Assembly (NCBI GenBank): GCA_003541285.1
Contig: DPMS01000687.1
Span: forward strand, 1 to 14,670
Direction: 5' to 3'
DNA from: Actinomycetota bacterium
GTDB taxonomy: Bacteria; Actinomycetota; Actinomycetes; Streptosporangiales; Streptosporangiaceae
DNA: 14,670 nucleotides
Part shown: positions 14,604-14,670 of the stretch, one piece after another
Layout: the number at the start of each line of letters is the position of its first letter
Numbering within the stretch: the stretch's first letter is position 1
The notes under the pieces: generated by a model
Seen by the model: the letters and a program-made list of their open reading frames with translations, nothing else
The model's database searches: none
What the model was told of the DNA's origin: nothing
Program-made: the position numbers and the translations under genes

Positions 14604-14670
14604 CCGCTAAGTCTCCCGCTGGACGCGATCATTCACCACCCGCCTCTTACCGGCCGGCGGCCGGCGGGCG

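Noticed and set aside
14645..14670. Repeated CCGGC units at the window end
   Set aside because: Too short and low in complexity to call a repeat or regulatory element, and cut by the window edge.
1..14670. CRISPR array, tRNA, insertion sequence, prophage or defence module
   Set aside because: I saw no regularly spaced repeats, tRNA-like clover-leaf, transposase, integrase, nuclease or toxin-antitoxin pattern in either strand.

Overview
The window is 14.7 kb of very GC-rich DNA, with strong G/C preference at third codon positions, frequent GTG starts and purine-rich ribosome binding sites. The gene content also points to a high-GC actinomycete: an RsbW-like ATPase, an actinobacterial-type RNase Z, class I PPK2, a DUF2252 protein and a small helix-turn-helix protein. 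I cannot name the genus. The region reads as ordinary chromosome. I found no integrase, transposase, prophage module, CRISPR array, tRNA or rRNA, and no gene-free stretch longer than about 300 bases.

Layout. (a) 2-301 (+) is the 3' end of PTS enzyme I. (b) 346-3430 (-) is a probable three-gene operon transcribed leftward: a CDF-like membrane protein, a DUF2252 kinase-fold-like protein and polyphosphate kinase 2, with gaps of 52 and 45 bp. (c) 3643-4175 (+) is a decayed DsbA/FrnE-type oxidoreductase, broken by an internal deletion, a frame change and a lost C-terminus. An orphan RsbW-like ATPase (4172-4780) and ribonuclease Z (5053-5970) follow on the same strand. (d) 5992-6636 (-) is a SAM methyltransferase resembling the METTL7 family, and a 69-residue helix-turn-helix protein diverges from it (6762-6971). 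(e) 7004-10719 (-) is a two-gene heterodimeric ABC exporter with one degenerate and one intact ATP site. (f) 10954-11295 (+) is a small cupin, and 11477-12058 (+) is a RibD-C/dihydrofolate-reductase-like protein. (g) 12094-14603 (-) is a translationally coupled pair: a phosphotriesterase-family metallohydrolase with all its metal ligands, then a 505-residue protein that I cannot assign but which carries a dinucleotide-binding-like motif.

How the genes may work together. The two ABC half-transporters almost certainly form one complex. The phosphotriesterase-like enzyme and its partner overlap by 4 nt and probably act in one pathway of unknown substrate. PPK2 and the DUF2252 protein are probably co-transcribed and may share a polyphosphate, energy or stress role. 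The rest look like single housekeeping or accessory genes. Nothing here is clearly a new defence or mobile system. The best candidates for new biology are the phosphotriesterase/unknown-protein pair, the DUF2252-PPK2 operon and the METTL7-like methyltransferase.
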